Shown: positions 1-8,726 of the stretch, piece by piece
How the letters are laid out: each line of letters starts with the position of its first letter
Position numbering within the stretch: position 1 is the first letter of the stretch
Origin: Nocardiopsis sp. ATB16-24
Lineage (GTDB): Bacteria; Actinomycetota; Actinomycetes; Streptosporangiales; Streptosporangiaceae
Length of the DNA: 64,000 nucleotides
Direction of reading: 5' to 3'
Assembly (NCBI RefSeq): GCF_030271535.1
Contig: NZ_JASCXJ010000002.1
Span: forward strand, 372,001-436,000
Position numbers and translations under genes: made by a program
The notes under the pieces: generated by a model
What the model saw: only the letters and a program-made list of their open reading frames with translations
The model's database searches: none
Told to the model about the DNA's origin: nothing

Positions 1-326
1 ACGCCCCCGACTACAGCTCCTGTATCGACGCCCTGCGCGAGGGCAACGTGGACGCCGTGTCCACCGACAATCTGATCCTGGCCGGGTTCCTCGCCGAGGA
101 GCCCTCCGCCTTCCGGCTGGTCGACCAGCCCTTCACGGACGAGAAGTACGGTGTCGGGCTGCCCCACGGTGACGTACGCGCGTGCGAGGCCGTCAACAAG
201 GCCATCAGCCAGATGTACCAGGACGGTACCGCGCAGGAGTTGCTGGACGAGTGGTTCGGCGAGACCGGCCTTGAGGCGGTGACGGGCGAGCCCGCGCACG
301 TGCCCCAGTTCGAGGGGTGCGGCTGA
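1..326 (+). CDS. ABC transporter substrate-binding protein, amino-acid type (3' part)
   Basis: The gene is open at the left edge; codons run in frame from base 3 to the TGA at 324-326, giving about 107 C-terminal residues. The segment matches the second lobe of family-3 extracellular solute-binding proteins (GluB/GlnH type): a ligand-pocket stretch with D-A-V-S-T-D, the K-Y-G-V-G-L-P hinge motif, then a terminal helix ending L-L-D-E-W-F-G. Such lipoproteins capture glutamate or related polar amino acids for an ABC importer. The permease and ATPase genes would lie outside the window, so the substrate is inferred from family only. Confidence 0.82.
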   Translation, partial: APDYSSCIDALREGNVDAVSTDNLILAGFLAEEPSAFRLVDQPFTDEKYGVGLPHGDVRACEAVNKAISQMYQDGTAQELLDEWFGETGLEAVTGEPAHVPQFEGCG

Positions 327-420
327 GGGGACGGTCATGGCGGGGGAGGACTGCCGCCGAACGGGGAGATCACACATACTGGGGGCTGATGTGGAGCGAG
401 GGGCAGGAGGGAGTGGCCCG

Positions 421-747
421 TTGACCATCGTCGAGTTCCTCAACGCGCGTCTGGACGAGGACGAACGCGCGTCGAAGGCCGCTCCCGTGGGAGCCCGCGG
501 CCGGGACAGGGCGTTGGCGGAGGTCGCGGCCAAGCGCAAGATCGTCCGTGGGTACGTCGAGGCGCACCGCGCCGGCATGCGCAGACTCCAACCGATCCTG
601 GACCCCGCGTCCTCCTCCGACCATCCCCCGCGGCCTGCCGACGACGGTGATCCGTGGGCCGAACTCCTGGCCTGGCGGCTGGCCCTGAAGTACCTGGCGG
701 GGGTGTACCGGGCCCACCCCGAGTACGACAGTGCCTGGGAGGACTGA
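421..747 (+). CDS. Small DUF6221-like protein
   Basis: Hypothetical protein of 108 residues. I chose the TTG at 421 because an AGGAGG-type ribosome site sits about 8 bases upstream and the protein then begins M-T-I-V-E-F-L-N-A-R-L-D-E-D-E, the usual start of actinobacterial DUF6221 proteins; an ATG at 337 would add 28 unlikely residues. The second half has an A-K-R-K-I-V helix and a C-terminal L-A-L-K-Y-L-A-G-V-Y-R-A-H-P-E-Y segment, also typical of the family. No function is known. It stands alone after the binding-protein gene. Confidence 0.6.
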   Translation: MTIVEFLNARLDEDERASKAAPVGARGRDRALAEVAAKRKIVRGYVEAHRAGMRRLQPILDPASSSDHPPRPADDGDPWAELLAWRLALKYLAGVYRAHPEYDSAWED

Positions 748-781
748 CACGGGTGCCGGGGAGGCCCGCCCGTAGGTCGGT

Positions 782-1066
782 TCAGCCGCCCGCGACCGAC
801 GGGAGCACCCGCACGTCCGCGCCCTCGTGGAGCGGTGCCGCCAGCCCTCCGGCCGTACGACACTCGTCCTCGTCCACGAACACGTTGACGTAGCGGCGCA
901 GGCGTCCCTGTTCGTCCCGGATGCGCCGGTCCACACCCGGATACCGGGCGACGAGCGCGTCCAGCACCTCGCCCAGGGTGGTGCCCTCCTCCACCTCCAA
1001 CGGGACGTGGGCGGCGCCGTCGGTGTCGGCCCGCAGCAGCCCCGGCAGATGTACCGTCACCCGCAT
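782..1066 (-). CDS. MoaD/ThiS-family ubiquitin-like protein
   Basis: A 94-residue beta-grasp protein ending in Gly-Gly, the hallmark of MoaD/ThiS sulfur carriers, whose C-terminal glycine is adenylated and thiocarboxylated. The core shows T-L-G-E-V-L-D-A-L-V-A-R-Y-P-G and R-R-Y-V-N-V-F-V-D-E-D. Its ATG lies beside the stop of the upstream BNR-repeat gene, so the two are almost certainly co-translated. No E1-like MoeB or sulfurtransferase gene is nearby. Whether it carries sulfur or has another conjugating role is unknown; the family call is firm, the role is not. Confidence 0.8.
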   Translation of the reverse strand: MRVTVHLPGLLRADTDGAAHVPLEVEEGTTLGEVLDALVARYPGVDRRIRDEQGRLRRYVNVFVDEDECRTAGGLAAPLHEGADVRVLPSVAGG

Positions 1067-1067
1067 C

Positions 1068-2171
1068 TCACACCTCCGCCGCGCGTACGCACAGGACGTC
1101 GGGCAGGTGTGCCACCACCTGGTGCCAGTTCTCACCGTCGTCGGTGGTGGCGTAGACGTCGCCGGTACGGGTCCCGAAGTAGAACCCGGGCACGTCCGCG
1201 CCGTCGGTGCAGGCCCCGTCGCGGAGCACGATCCCGAAGTAGGGGTCCTCGGGGAGTCCGCGCGTGACCGCCCGCCAACCGCCGCCCCCGTCGTCGGTCC
1301 GGTACACCCCCAACCGGTCGTTCGGCGGCAGGTGCACCTCCTGACTGACCACGGGGAAGTTGAACGCGCCGCCGGGGCGGTGCGGGTGGGCCACCACCGC
1401 GAAGCCGAAGTCGGTGGGCAGCCCCTGCTCCACTGCGGTCCAGCCCCTGCCGGCGGGGTCCTCGCTGCGATACACCCCGTGGTGGTTCTGCGCGTAGAGC
1501 ACGCCGTCGGGGCCGGCGGACACCTTGTGCACGCACTGTCCGTACTCGGGCTCCTCCTCGGGAAGGAACACCGCCGATATCCCCCGGTTGGTCGCGGTCC
1601 AGCTCGCGCCGTCGTCGCGGGTCTGGTAGACGCCACCGGTGGACATGGCGACCGTCATGGCGCCGGGCACGCGTTCACCGGCTCCCAGGATCCCCGGCAG
1701 GATCGTGTGGATCGCGCCGCCCCCGGCCCCGGGGAACCAGTCGGCGCGGTGCGGGTGGTCCCACAGGGCGCGCACGAGCGTGAAGCTCCCGCCCCCGTCA
1801 GAGGAACGGAACAGGGCGTGCGGTTCGACGCCCGCGTACACGGTGTGGGGATCGTCGCCGAAGGCGAACTGCCACACGCGGGTGAGCGAGGCGTCGGTGT
1901 CCGCGGGGAAGGCGATGGGCGCTGTTTCGGGCTCGTGCCAGGTCCGGCCGTGGTCGTCGCTGTACCGGACGCTGGGGCCGAAGTGCGAGTTCTCCACCCC
2001 GGCCAGGACGCGGCCCCCGTGCGGGGAGATCCCGACCGCGTACACGGCGCTCATGTCGGGGTGGTCCGCGGAGCCGAGCCGATGGGGGCCTTTCACCTCC
2101 CATCCACGCCGATCCTCGCTTTGGGCGGTGAAAAGCCCCTTGCGTGTGCCGATGACCAGGAGATACGCCAT
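1068..2171 (-). CDS. BNR/sialidase-like beta-propeller protein
   Basis: A 367-residue protein with repeated Asp-box-like motifs (S-D-D-H-G-R-T-W, S-S-D-G-G-G-S-F, T-R-D-D-G-A-S-W, T-D-D-G-G-G-G-W, T-T-D-D-G-E-N-W), so a BNR-repeat beta-propeller of the type annotated as exo-alpha-sialidase or glycosyl hydrolase. It lacks a signal peptide, starting M-A-Y-L-L-V-I-G-T-R-K-G, so it is probably cytoplasmic and not a true sialidase. The ATG at 2171 has GGAGCAGG just upstream. It is followed directly by the MoaD-like gene; I recall this pairing from other actinobacteria, which suggests a shared unknown role. Confidence 0.7.
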   Translation of the reverse strand: MAYLLVIGTRKGLFTAQSEDRRGWEVKGPHRLGSADHPDMSAVYAVGISPHGGRVLAGVENSHFGPSVRYSDDHGRTWHEPETAPIAFPADTDASLTRVWQFAFGDDPHTVYAGVEPHALFRSSDGGGSFTLVRALWDHPHRADWFPGAGGGAIHTILPGILGAGERVPGAMTVAMSTGGVYQTRDDGASWTATNRGISAVFLPEEEPEYGQCVHKVSAGPDGVLYAQNHHGVYRSEDPAGRGWTAVEQGLPTDFGFAVVAHPHRPGGAFNFPVVSQEVHLPPNDRLGVYRTDDGGGGWRAVTRGLPEDPYFGIVLRDGACTDGADVPGFYFGTRTGDVYATTDDGENWHQVVAHLPDVLCVRAAEV

Positions 2172-2617
2172 GACCTGCTCCAGGATGAGGATGAGAACCC
2201 CACTGTGACACAGGCCACCGACGTTCGGTGGAGTGCGCTTCCCCCACCACACGTGTCGGGTCGCCGGGAACGCCGATGGTGAAGGAGGTGAACGGTTTCG
2301 GGGAAGGAGAACACAGGACAATGGTCGAAAATGGTCCGCCGTCCGTGGCATATCCGCCGCGGTAGGGGAACCCTTTCTCCACGGGTGTCCCTCCCGAAAC
2401 GGAAGGCGGTTGTCAGACCAGGACTTCTCTGCAATAAAATTCCGGGCCAACCGGTGCGATCGTGCGGGGCCGGACCTGTACCCGCACGATCGTTCCTTCC
2501 CTACGACAGCACAGAAGATCTCCCGCTCACTCGGTTTTCACGGCGCGTTTCAGGACTGCCGTCCTCAAGGTCCTCGTGCCGGGGAGAACCGGGCCCCCAC
2601 TCGATAGGTTTCGCCTC
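2172..2617. other. Divergent intergenic region
   Basis: About 446 bases between divergent genes. I see no convincing ORF, RNA or strong hairpin. A relatively AT-rich stretch near 2425-2440 may belong to a promoter for the TetR gene, but no clear -35/-10 pair can be named. Confidence 0.5.
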
Positions 2618-3226
2618 ATGCAACACCCCCCGGACACGCTTCACGCCCGCAAACGACGCAAGGCTCGGGCCATGATCGTGTCAGCCGCCTTCCAACTCTT
2701 CGCCGAGCATGGATTCGACAACGTCACGGTCGCCGCGATCGCCGAACGCGCCGAGGTCGGCCGGACCACCTTCTTCAGATATTTCGGCGACAAACAACAA
2801 GTACTGTTCGCCGACGTCGCAGCCGAGGACGAACGCATGTGCGCCTACGTCCGGGAGAACGCGGAGCAGCCCCTGGGTGAGGACCTGTACGCCGCGATCG
2901 AGCTGCTCCGGAGGGCGAGCACGGCCTCCACGCCCTACACCGCGCTCTCACCCGCGCACTCGGCCGTGCTGAAACGCCTGCTCGGGGAGAGCGCGGAGCT
3001 GCGCTCCCGCTACCTGCTCACCCGAGAACAGCGGGCGATGAGGTTGGCCGGTGTCCTGACGGAGGCGGGGGCGACCGAGAGGGTCGCCGTGCTCGCCGCC
3101 CACACCGCCATGGCCTGTGAGCTCTCCGCCACACGACTGGCGGAGAACCCCGAGACCTTCCCCCGTCGTCTGGAGGAGGTCCACGGCCTGTTGCGCGCTC
3201 CCGGCGGGCACAAGACGGTCCCCTGA
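2618..3226 (+). CDS. TetR-family transcriptional regulator
   Basis: A 202-residue one-component regulator. The N-terminal helix-turn-helix reads V-T-V-A-A-I-A-E-R-A-E-V-G-R-T-T-F-F-R-Y-F, the classic TetR DNA-binding signature, after a basic start (R-K-R-R-K-A-R). The C-terminal ligand domain is alpha-helical and unassigned. The ATG at 2618 is used because it gives a normal-length leader. No target gene is obvious: the upstream neighbour is divergent and the downstream one convergent behind a strong hairpin. The ligand cannot be inferred. Confidence 0.85.
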   Translation: MQHPPDTLHARKRRKARAMIVSAAFQLFAEHGFDNVTVAAIAERAEVGRTTFFRYFGDKQQVLFADVAAEDERMCAYVRENAEQPLGEDLYAAIELLRRASTASTPYTALSPAHSAVLKRLLGESAELRSRYLLTREQRAMRLAGVLTEAGATERVAVLAAHTAMACELSATRLAENPETFPRRLEEVHGLLRAPGGHKTVP

Positions 3227-3342
3227 CCGGGGCGGTCCTCCGACCCGGGTCCGTCGGTGGTCGTGTGCGTCCACCGACAGGGCGGTCCCACCGCCCGCTT
3301 CGGCGGCGGTGACGGCCGTGCCCGCGCGGGGCCCACGACGAG

Positions 3343-3382
3343 GCGGGACCGCTTTCCGTGTCCGCACGGAAAGCGGTCCCGC
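3343..3382. terminator. Bidirectional hairpin terminator
   Basis: Perfect 18-base inverted repeat (GCGGGACCGCTTTCCGTG, loop TCCG, and its complement) between the convergent TetR and GreA-like genes. There is no T-run, as is common for actinobacterial terminators. Confidence 0.75.
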
Positions 3383-3391
3383 GCCATGGTC

Positions 3392-3883
3392 TCAGTCGTC
3401 CGACGGGACCCGGTAGGGCTCCGCGTTCACCAGGGTGACTCCGATGACCACCCCGCGTGGAGAGGTGAAGGTACGCCTTTCGCCCCGGCGGGCGCCCAGC
3501 AGTGAGGCGCCCAGCGGAGACTCGGGCGAGTACACCGTCATCCTGTCCGCCACGGAGGCGTCCCGAACGCCGAGGAGGAACTCCTCCGTCTCCTCCTCCT
3601 CGTCGTCGTAGCGGATGGTGAGCACCTTGCCGGGGGCCGCGATCCCGTCGTCCGGGGCGGCCTCGCCCACCACCGCCTCGCTGAGGAGGCGTTCGATGGT
3701 GTTCACGCGCGCCAGGCGCACCGCGGGGTCGTGAATGTAACGGGGCGCGGGGTTCTTACCCCCCGCGCCCCCGTCCGCCCCGGTCTCGGGGTCGTCGTCG
3801 GGGACTCCGCGCAGCGTCCTGAGCTCCTCCTGGAGCCGTTCGTATGCCTCCCGGGTCATCCATCGTTCGGTGGTCTTGGCCAT
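3392..3883 (-). CDS. GreA/GreB-family elongation factor-like protein
   Basis: A 163-residue protein with an N-terminal helical part (W-M-T-R-E-A-Y-E-R-L-Q-E-E-L) like the GreA coiled coil and a C-terminal FKBP-like GreA/GreB domain (T-V-Y-S-P-E-S-P-L-G-A-S-L-L-G). Gre factors stimulate transcript cleavage in stalled RNA polymerase. The coiled coil is interrupted by a Gly/Ala/Asp-rich insert, so it could be a divergent Gre paralogue competing for the polymerase secondary channel and not the housekeeping GreA. The start is the ATG at 3883, with a weak AAGGAA upstream. Confidence 0.75.
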   Translation of the reverse strand: MAKTTERWMTREAYERLQEELRTLRGVPDDDPETGADGGAGGKNPAPRYIHDPAVRLARVNTIERLLSEAVVGEAAPDDGIAAPGKVLTIRYDDEEEETEEFLLGVRDASVADRMTVYSPESPLGASLLGARRGERRTFTSPRGVVIGVTLVNAEPYRVPSDD

Positions 3884-4084
3884 GGGGCGTTCGTTCCTTG
3901 TCTTCACGGGCGCGTGCCGCGAACCGGTCGCGGCGTGATCGAACACGCGAGAGGGCCGGGGGTGCGCCGCTCGTTCATCAGGAGTGTGTCCGGCTTCCCT
4001 GCACGGACGGTTATCCTTGGCGCACAATCCCACGAGCTGCTTTTGTGGCACCGGAACAACACCTGAGCACCGGGGAGGGGCACC

Positions 4085-5623
4085 GTGATCCACCTGGACC
4101 GGCTCGTCAACGTCCTTGGCGGATACGGAGCCCGACTGATCGGCTCGGAACGACTACGTCGCCGGGAACTACGCAGCGTCGCCATGTACGACCCCCTCGA
4201 CGAGGCGCCGCCCCTGGGCGACGCGCTCCTGGCCGTGGGCGTGGAATCGGCGGAGGAGGCCGTGCGCCTGGCCGAGCGGGCTCGGGCGACCGTCGTCATC
4301 GTCCGTTCCGCGACCGAACCCGACGCCGAGGTGCGTGAACGCCTCAAGTCGGGTGGGCTGGCCCTGCTGATCGTGGAACCCGACGTGACGTGGAGTCAGG
4401 TGTCCGGCGTCGTCTACGCGCTGGTCCTGGAGGGGCGTGAGACCGAGGCCGGGCGCGGTCCCAGCGACCTGTTCGCCCTCGCCGACACCATCGCCGCCGA
4501 GGTCGACGGGCCCGTCACCATCGAGGACCGCTCCTCACGTGTGGTCGCCTACTCCGCCGCGCAGGCGGACACCGACCGGGTGCGGCGCCGGACGCTCGTG
4601 GACAGGACGGTCCCTCTCCAGGTCCGGGACCGGCTGGAGGCCGACGGGGTCTTCACCCGGCTGGCCACGACCACCGAGCCGTGGTTCGTTCCGGAGATAC
4701 CCGAACTCGGCATGGGCGGGCGCACCGCCGCGCCCATCCGGGTGGGCCGCGAACTCCTGGGGTCGCTGTGGGCCGTGTGCGACGCCCCGTTGGGGGCGGA
4801 GCGCTCACGGGCACTGCGGGAGGGGGCGCACACGGTCGGTCTGCACATGCTGCGGGCCAGGGTCAGCAGCGACCTGGAAAGACAGGTGGAGTCGGAGTCG
4901 GTGATCGACCTGTTGGAGGGTTCGGCCGATCCGGTGCAGGCGGCCGGACGGATCGGACTGCTCTCCGCCGAACTGCGGGTGATCGCCTTCCAGGCCAGGG
5001 CCAGCGCCGAACCGGAGGCCTCGATCCTGCAACTCTTCGAGCAGGTCACCACGGGTTTCGGGTGGTCGCGGCCGGGACGCAGCACGTTGTTGGGCACCAC
5101 GGTGTACACGGTCCTGCCCTGCGGGGCCGATCCCACGCCGGCGGTGGAGTGGGTTCGCTCGACGACGCGCGGTCTGCCCGAGAGCCCGGGGCTGGTCGCC
5201 GGTGTGGGAGGTGTGGCCGACGCCGCGGGCCTGCCCGCCAGCAGACAGGAGGCGGACGAGTGCCTGACGCTGCACGCGCAGACACCGGAGAAGACGGACC
5301 CGGTGGTCTACGACCAGGCCTGGCACTCCGTGCTGCTGCGCAGGTTGCGGCTGGTCGCCGAGAGCGGGCGGATGCCCACCCGCAACCCGGTGGCGGACCT
5401 GGTGCGCAACGACGCCGAGTACGGCACCGACCACATCCGGACCCTGCGCACCTGGCTGTACTCGCACGGCGACCTCGGAAGGACGGCGGAACTGCTGGAC
5501 CTGCACCCCAACACGGTGCGCTACCGGTTACGTCGGATGGGAACGGTGACGGACCTGCGGCTGGACGATCCCGAGGCACGCGTGGCGATGATGGTGGCCC
5601 TGGCCGCGCTCGCGGACGGATAG
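4085..5623 (+). CDS. PucR-family transcriptional regulator
   Basis: A 512-residue protein starting at GTG 4085. It has an N-terminal purine-catabolism-regulator-like region, a central GAF-like sensor (V-T-I-E-D-R-S-S-R-V-V-A-Y-S), and the C-terminal PucR helix-turn-helix with the diagnostic D-L-G-R-T-A-E-L-L-D-L-H-P-N-T-V-R-Y-R-L. Members control purine, amino-acid or secondary-metabolite genes. It is transcribed alone, divergent from the GreA-like gene and convergent with the Mrp operon, so no target can be named. Confidence 0.88.
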   Translation: MIHLDRLVNVLGGYGARLIGSERLRRRELRSVAMYDPLDEAPPLGDALLAVGVESAEEAVRLAERARATVVIVRSATEPDAEVRERLKSGGLALLIVEPDVTWSQVSGVVYALVLEGRETEAGRGPSDLFALADTIAAEVDGPVTIEDRSSRVVAYSAAQADTDRVRRRTLVDRTVPLQVRDRLEADGVFTRLATTTEPWFVPEIPELGMGGRTAAPIRVGRELLGSLWAVCDAPLGAERSRALREGAHTVGLHMLRARVSSDLERQVESESVIDLLEGSADPVQAAGRIGLLSAELRVIAFQARASAEPEASILQLFEQVTTGFGWSRPGRSTLLGTTVYTVLPCGADPTPAVEWVRSTTRGLPESPGLVAGVGGVADAAGLPASRQEADECLTLHAQTPEKTDPVVYDQAWHSVLLRRLRLVAESGRMPTRNPVADLVRNDAEYGTDHIRTLRTWLYSHGDLGRTAELLDLHPNTVRYRLRRMGTVTDLRLDDPEARVAMMVALAALADG

Positions 5624-5708
5624 CGGGGCCGGGCGGCCGGGTCCTTCCCACCGGTCGCCCCGCTCCGGAACGGGTCTTCCGGGAAGCGGGTGCCCCCGGG
5701 GCGGAGCC

Positions 5709-6095
5709 CTACCGGTTCTTGTCGGCGGCGCGCCTGGCCTCGATGTGCTCGGCCATCTCGTCGCGCACCATCGTGCCCGAGTCGATGCGTTCGGTCCGGT
5801 AGGCCACCCGGGTCACGATGTGCCCGGCGACCGGGATGGTGAGCATCTGGAAGAAGCCCACCAGGAAGAGCGTCCCCACGCTGAACACGTCGGTCTCCAC
5901 CGGGATCAGACGGATCCCGATGCCCACCAGCACCAGCAACAGTCCCAACACCTGCGGCTTGGCCGCGGTGTGCATGCGTGAGAGCAGGTCGGGGAAGCGG
6001 AGCAGCCCCGCGCCGGCCACCAGGGAGAGCGCGGCCCCCGCGAAGATGCACAGGATCGCCACCCAGTCCAGGACGGTGATGAGCGCCTCGCTCAT
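5709..6095 (-). CDS. mrpG: Mrp antiporter subunit G
   Basis: Last gene of the Mrp operon, 128 residues. Three transmembrane helices are visible (V-A-I-L-C-I-F-A-G-A-A-L-S-L-V-A-G-A-G, L-G-L-L-L-V-L-V-G-I-G, L-F-L-V-G-F-F-Q-M-L-T) and the family motif R-F-P-D-L-L-S-R-M-H-T-A-A-K. MrpG is a small membrane subunit of the hetero-oligomeric Na+/H+ antiporter. The start at ATG 6095 overlaps the mrpF stop by 4 bases. It has a charged cytoplasmic tail. Confidence 0.93.
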   Translation of the reverse strand: MSEALITVLDWVAILCIFAGAALSLVAGAGLLRFPDLLSRMHTAAKPQVLGLLLVLVGIGIRLIPVETDVFSVGTLFLVGFFQMLTIPVAGHIVTRVAYRTERIDSGTMVRDEMAEHIEARRAADKNR

Positions 6096-6451
6096 GGGGT
6101 CTCCTCCCGCTGGTCGGACTGGTCGGGCTGGTCGGGCTGGTCGGGCCGCTCGGATCCGGCGAGCGCCTCGGCGGGGGAGACGACGTCCTCGTCCTCCGTG
6201 CGCCGTGCGACGAACTTGGCGAGACTGACCGAGCCGATGAAGCCCAACAGGGACAGCACCAGCAGGGTCGGCAGCACGGTGGGGTCCCGGTGGAAGGCGG
6301 CGTAGGCACCGGCTCCGGTCAGCGCGGAGGCCAGGAGCACGTCCACCGACAGCGCCCGGTCCAGGATGCTCGGACCGATCATCATCCGGGTCAGTCCGGC
6401 GAGCGCCGCCAGGCCGAGCATGACGCCGATGGCGATCCACAGAGCGTTCAC
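6092..6451 (-). CDS. mrpF: Mrp antiporter subunit F
   Basis: A 119-residue membrane protein with three predicted helices and the family motif P-S-I-L-D-R-A-L-S-V-D-V-L. It starts at GTG 6451, overlapping the mrpE stop. The C-terminal tail is odd: after about residue 90 it runs into a short tandem repeat of Pro-Asp-Gln units (P-D-Q-P-D-Q-P-D-Q-S-D-Q) encoded by near-identical 9-base units at about 6114-6147. The tail is probably a flexible cytoplasmic extension without catalytic meaning. Confidence 0.92.
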   Translation of the reverse strand: MNALWIAIGVMLGLAALAGLTRMMIGPSILDRALSVDVLLASALTGAGAYAAFHRDPTVLPTLLVLSLLGFIGSVSLAKFVARRTEDEDVVSPAEALAGSERPDQPDQPDQSDQREETP

Positions 6452-7065
6452 GTCTTCTCCCCCCGCCCGAGCTTCTCGACCCCGCCCGCCCGCAGCGCCG
6501 CGATGTCCTCCCGCGTACCCAGCGCCATCACGAAGCCCTCCTCCAGTTTGCGAACGCCCCGGCGACCCTCCTCCATGGCCTCCTCGGTGTCCGCGCCCAG
6601 CACGTGCACGTAGAGGATCCGTTCGGTCCGCTCGGCCTCCGCGATCACCGTGCCGGGGATGATCGAGGTGGCGATCGCGGTGAACACCATCATCAGGTCC
6701 GACTCGGTGCGCATCGGCACCGCCACCATCGAGTTGCGCACCGGCTCGGGACGGAAGGTCATGATGGTGACCTGGATGCTGGCCAGGGCCATCTCCCGGA
6801 ACACGTACGCGGCCAGCCGGATCATGTGCAGTGGACGGAAGCGGAGCCCCGGGGTGATCGGGGGCAGGGGGAACAGCAACATGATCAGCACCGACACCAG
6901 GAACCCCAGGACCAGCAGGCCCAGGGACTCCCAGCGCGGCTGGAAGCCCTTGAAGAGCAGCATCCACACCAGGGTCATACCGAGCGCCACCGGCAGCTGT
7001 ACCTTGCCGAGGCGGCGTCGTAGCGCGGTCAGGCCGAGCGGCCTCTTCTGCCGTGGGTCGCTCAT
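6448..7065 (-). CDS. mrpE: Mrp antiporter subunit E
   Basis: A 205-residue subunit with a basic N-terminus, two closely spaced membrane helices around residues 25-65, and the MrpE domain (Y-V-F-R-E-M-A-L-A-S, then S-I-I-P-G-T-V). It lacks proton-channel homology and is structural in known Mrp complexes. The ATG at 7065 overlaps the mrpD stop by 4 bases and its own stop overlaps mrpF, so the subunits are translationally coupled. Confidence 0.92.
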   Translation of the reverse strand: MSDPRQKRPLGLTALRRRLGKVQLPVALGMTLVWMLLFKGFQPRWESLGLLVLGFLVSVLIMLLFPLPPITPGLRFRPLHMIRLAAYVFREMALASIQVTIMTFRPEPVRNSMVAVPMRTESDLMMVFTAIATSIIPGTVIAEAERTERILYVHVLGADTEEAMEEGRRGVRKLEEGFVMALGTREDIAALRAGGVEKLGRGEKT

Positions 7066-8726
7066 CGGTAGCCTCCGAGAACCGCCTCGATGTAGGGGGT
7101 ACGTGCCTGAAGCTCGGTGGCGGCCTCCGACGCGTACGAGATCAGCGGACCGGCGAACACCGTCAGGGCGATGCTGAACGCCACCAACCCCACCGTGGCG
7201 CCGACCATGCTCCGGGGCAGCACCACCGACGTGACCACCGGGGTGGCCGCGGTCGCGGTGTCCCGGAGGCGGGAGGAGGGACCGACCGCCTCACCGGGGC
7301 CCAGCGCCGCGGTGGAGGGCTCGTCGGTGTCGGCGTCCTCCAGCACGGTACCGGGCTCGGCCACCATGCCCTCGGAGGGAGTGCGCCAGAAGGCGTAGTT
7401 CCACACCCGGGCGATCACGTACAGGGTCAGCAGGCTCGTCAGCACGGACGTGCCCACCAGCGTGTACGCCAACGGGGTGCCGACCTCGACACCGGCCTGC
7501 AACAGCCCCAGCTTGCCGAGGAAGCCCGACAGCGGCGGGATCCCGCCCAGGTTCATCGCGGGGATGAAGAACAGGATCGCCAGGATCGGGGCGATCCTGC
7601 CCAGGCCGCCCAGACTGTCCAGGGACGTGGAGCCGCCCCGGCGTTCGATCAGGCCCGTGACCAGGAACAGCGTGGTCTGCACGGTGATGTGGTGCGCGAT
7701 GTAGAACACCGCGCCCGTCATGCCCAGTTCGGTGCCCAGGGCCACGCCGAAGACCATGTACCCGATGTGACTGATGAGGGTGAAGGACAGCAGACGTTTG
7801 ATGTCGGTCTGCGCGACCGCGCCCAGGATGCCCATGATCATGGTCGCCAGCGCCACCCACATCAACAGGGCGTTGATCTGGTCGCCGGGGAAGAGCAGGG
7901 TCTGGGTGCGGATGATGGCGTACACGCCGACCTTGGTGAGCAGGCCCGCGAACACCGCGGTGACCGGCGCGGGGGCCGTCGGGTAGGAGTCGGGGAGCCA
8001 GGCGGCCAACGGGAAGACCGCCGCCTTGATGCCGAAGGCGAACAGCAGCACGATCTGTAGGGTCGTCCTGAGTTCGACGGACAGCTCCGGCAGTCGCTCG
8101 CCGAGCTGGGCCATGTTCACCGTGCCGGTGGCGCCGAAGACGAGTGCGATGGCGATCAGGAACAGCACCGAGGACACCAGCGACACCACGACGTAGGTGG
8201 CGCCCGCGCGCATCCGGGCCTGGGTGCCTCCCAGGGTCAACAGCACGTAGCTGGCGGTCAGTAGGATCTCGAAGCCGACGTACAGGTTGAACAGGTCTCC
8301 GGCGAGGAAGGCGTTGGAGACGCCCGCCACCAGGATCAGGTAGGTGGGCTGGTACACCGACAGGGGCGCCACCTCGGCCTTGCCGGCCATGCCCTGGCCG
8401 ATGGAGTACACCAGCACGGCCAGGGTGATCGCGGCCGACACCGTCACCATCAGCGCGGACAATCGGTCGGCGACCAGGGTGATGCCGATCGGGGCCGCCC
8501 AGCCGCCCACCTGGACGGCCTGCGGGCCGAACTCGTGGGCGCCCAGCATCAGCACGAAACCGATGGCCAGGACCACCGCCAACGAGATGACGCTCAGCCA
8601 CTGCTGCACGCGGGGCCAGCGGATGCCCAGGGCCAGCTTCACCCCGGCCGTGAACAACGGCAGTACCACGGGCAGGGGGACGAAGTAGTGCAGGATGCCC
8701 GCGAGAGGGTCCAGGCCCATGGTCAC
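7062..8726 (-). CDS. mrpD: Mrp antiporter subunit D
   Basis: A 554-residue NuoN/NuoM-like membrane protein with about 14 helices, one of the two proton-channel-like subunits of Mrp. Visible family features are L-F-N-L-Y-V-G-F-E-I-L with the conserved glutamate, the lysine helix F-G-I-K-A-A-V-F-P-L-A-A-W-L-P, and A-Q-T-D-I-K-R-L-L-S-F. A loop of about 70 residues near residue 420, rich in Asp, Glu and Ala, precedes the last helix. I took GTG 8726, which overlaps the mrpC stop; ATG 8720 is an alternative. Confidence 0.93.
   Translation of the reverse strand: MTMGLDPLAGILHYFVPLPVVLPLFTAGVKLALGIRWPRVQQWLSVISLAVVLAIGFVLMLGAHEFGPQAVQVGGWAAPIGITLVADRLSALMVTVSAAITLAVLVYSIGQGMAGKAEVAPLSVYQPTYLILVAGVSNAFLAGDLFNLYVGFEILLTASYVLLTLGGTQARMRAGATYVVVSLVSSVLFLIAIALVFGATGTVNMAQLGERLPELSVELRTTLQIVLLFAFGIKAAVFPLAAWLPDSYPTAPAPVTAVFAGLLTKVGVYAIIRTQTLLFPGDQINALLMWVALATMIMGILGAVAQTDIKRLLSFTLISHIGYMVFGVALGTELGMTGAVFYIAHHITVQTTLFLVTGLIERRGGSTSLDSLGGLGRIAPILAILFFIPAMNLGGIPPLSGFLGKLGLLQAGVEVGTPLAYTLVGTSVLTSLLTLYVIARVWNYAFWRTPSEGMVAEPGTVLEDADTDEPSTAALGPGEAVGPSSRLRDTATAATPVVTSVVLPRSMVGATVGLVAFSIALTVFAGPLISYASEAATELQARTPYIEAVLGGYR

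Noticed and set aside
370-936. Long minus-strand frames overlapping clear genes, here and across the window (for example 14174-16726 and 41170-44121)
   Set aside because: High GC keeps antisense frames open. Their translations are Arg/Gly/Pro/His-rich without domain motifs, and each lies over a gene with strong family signatures.
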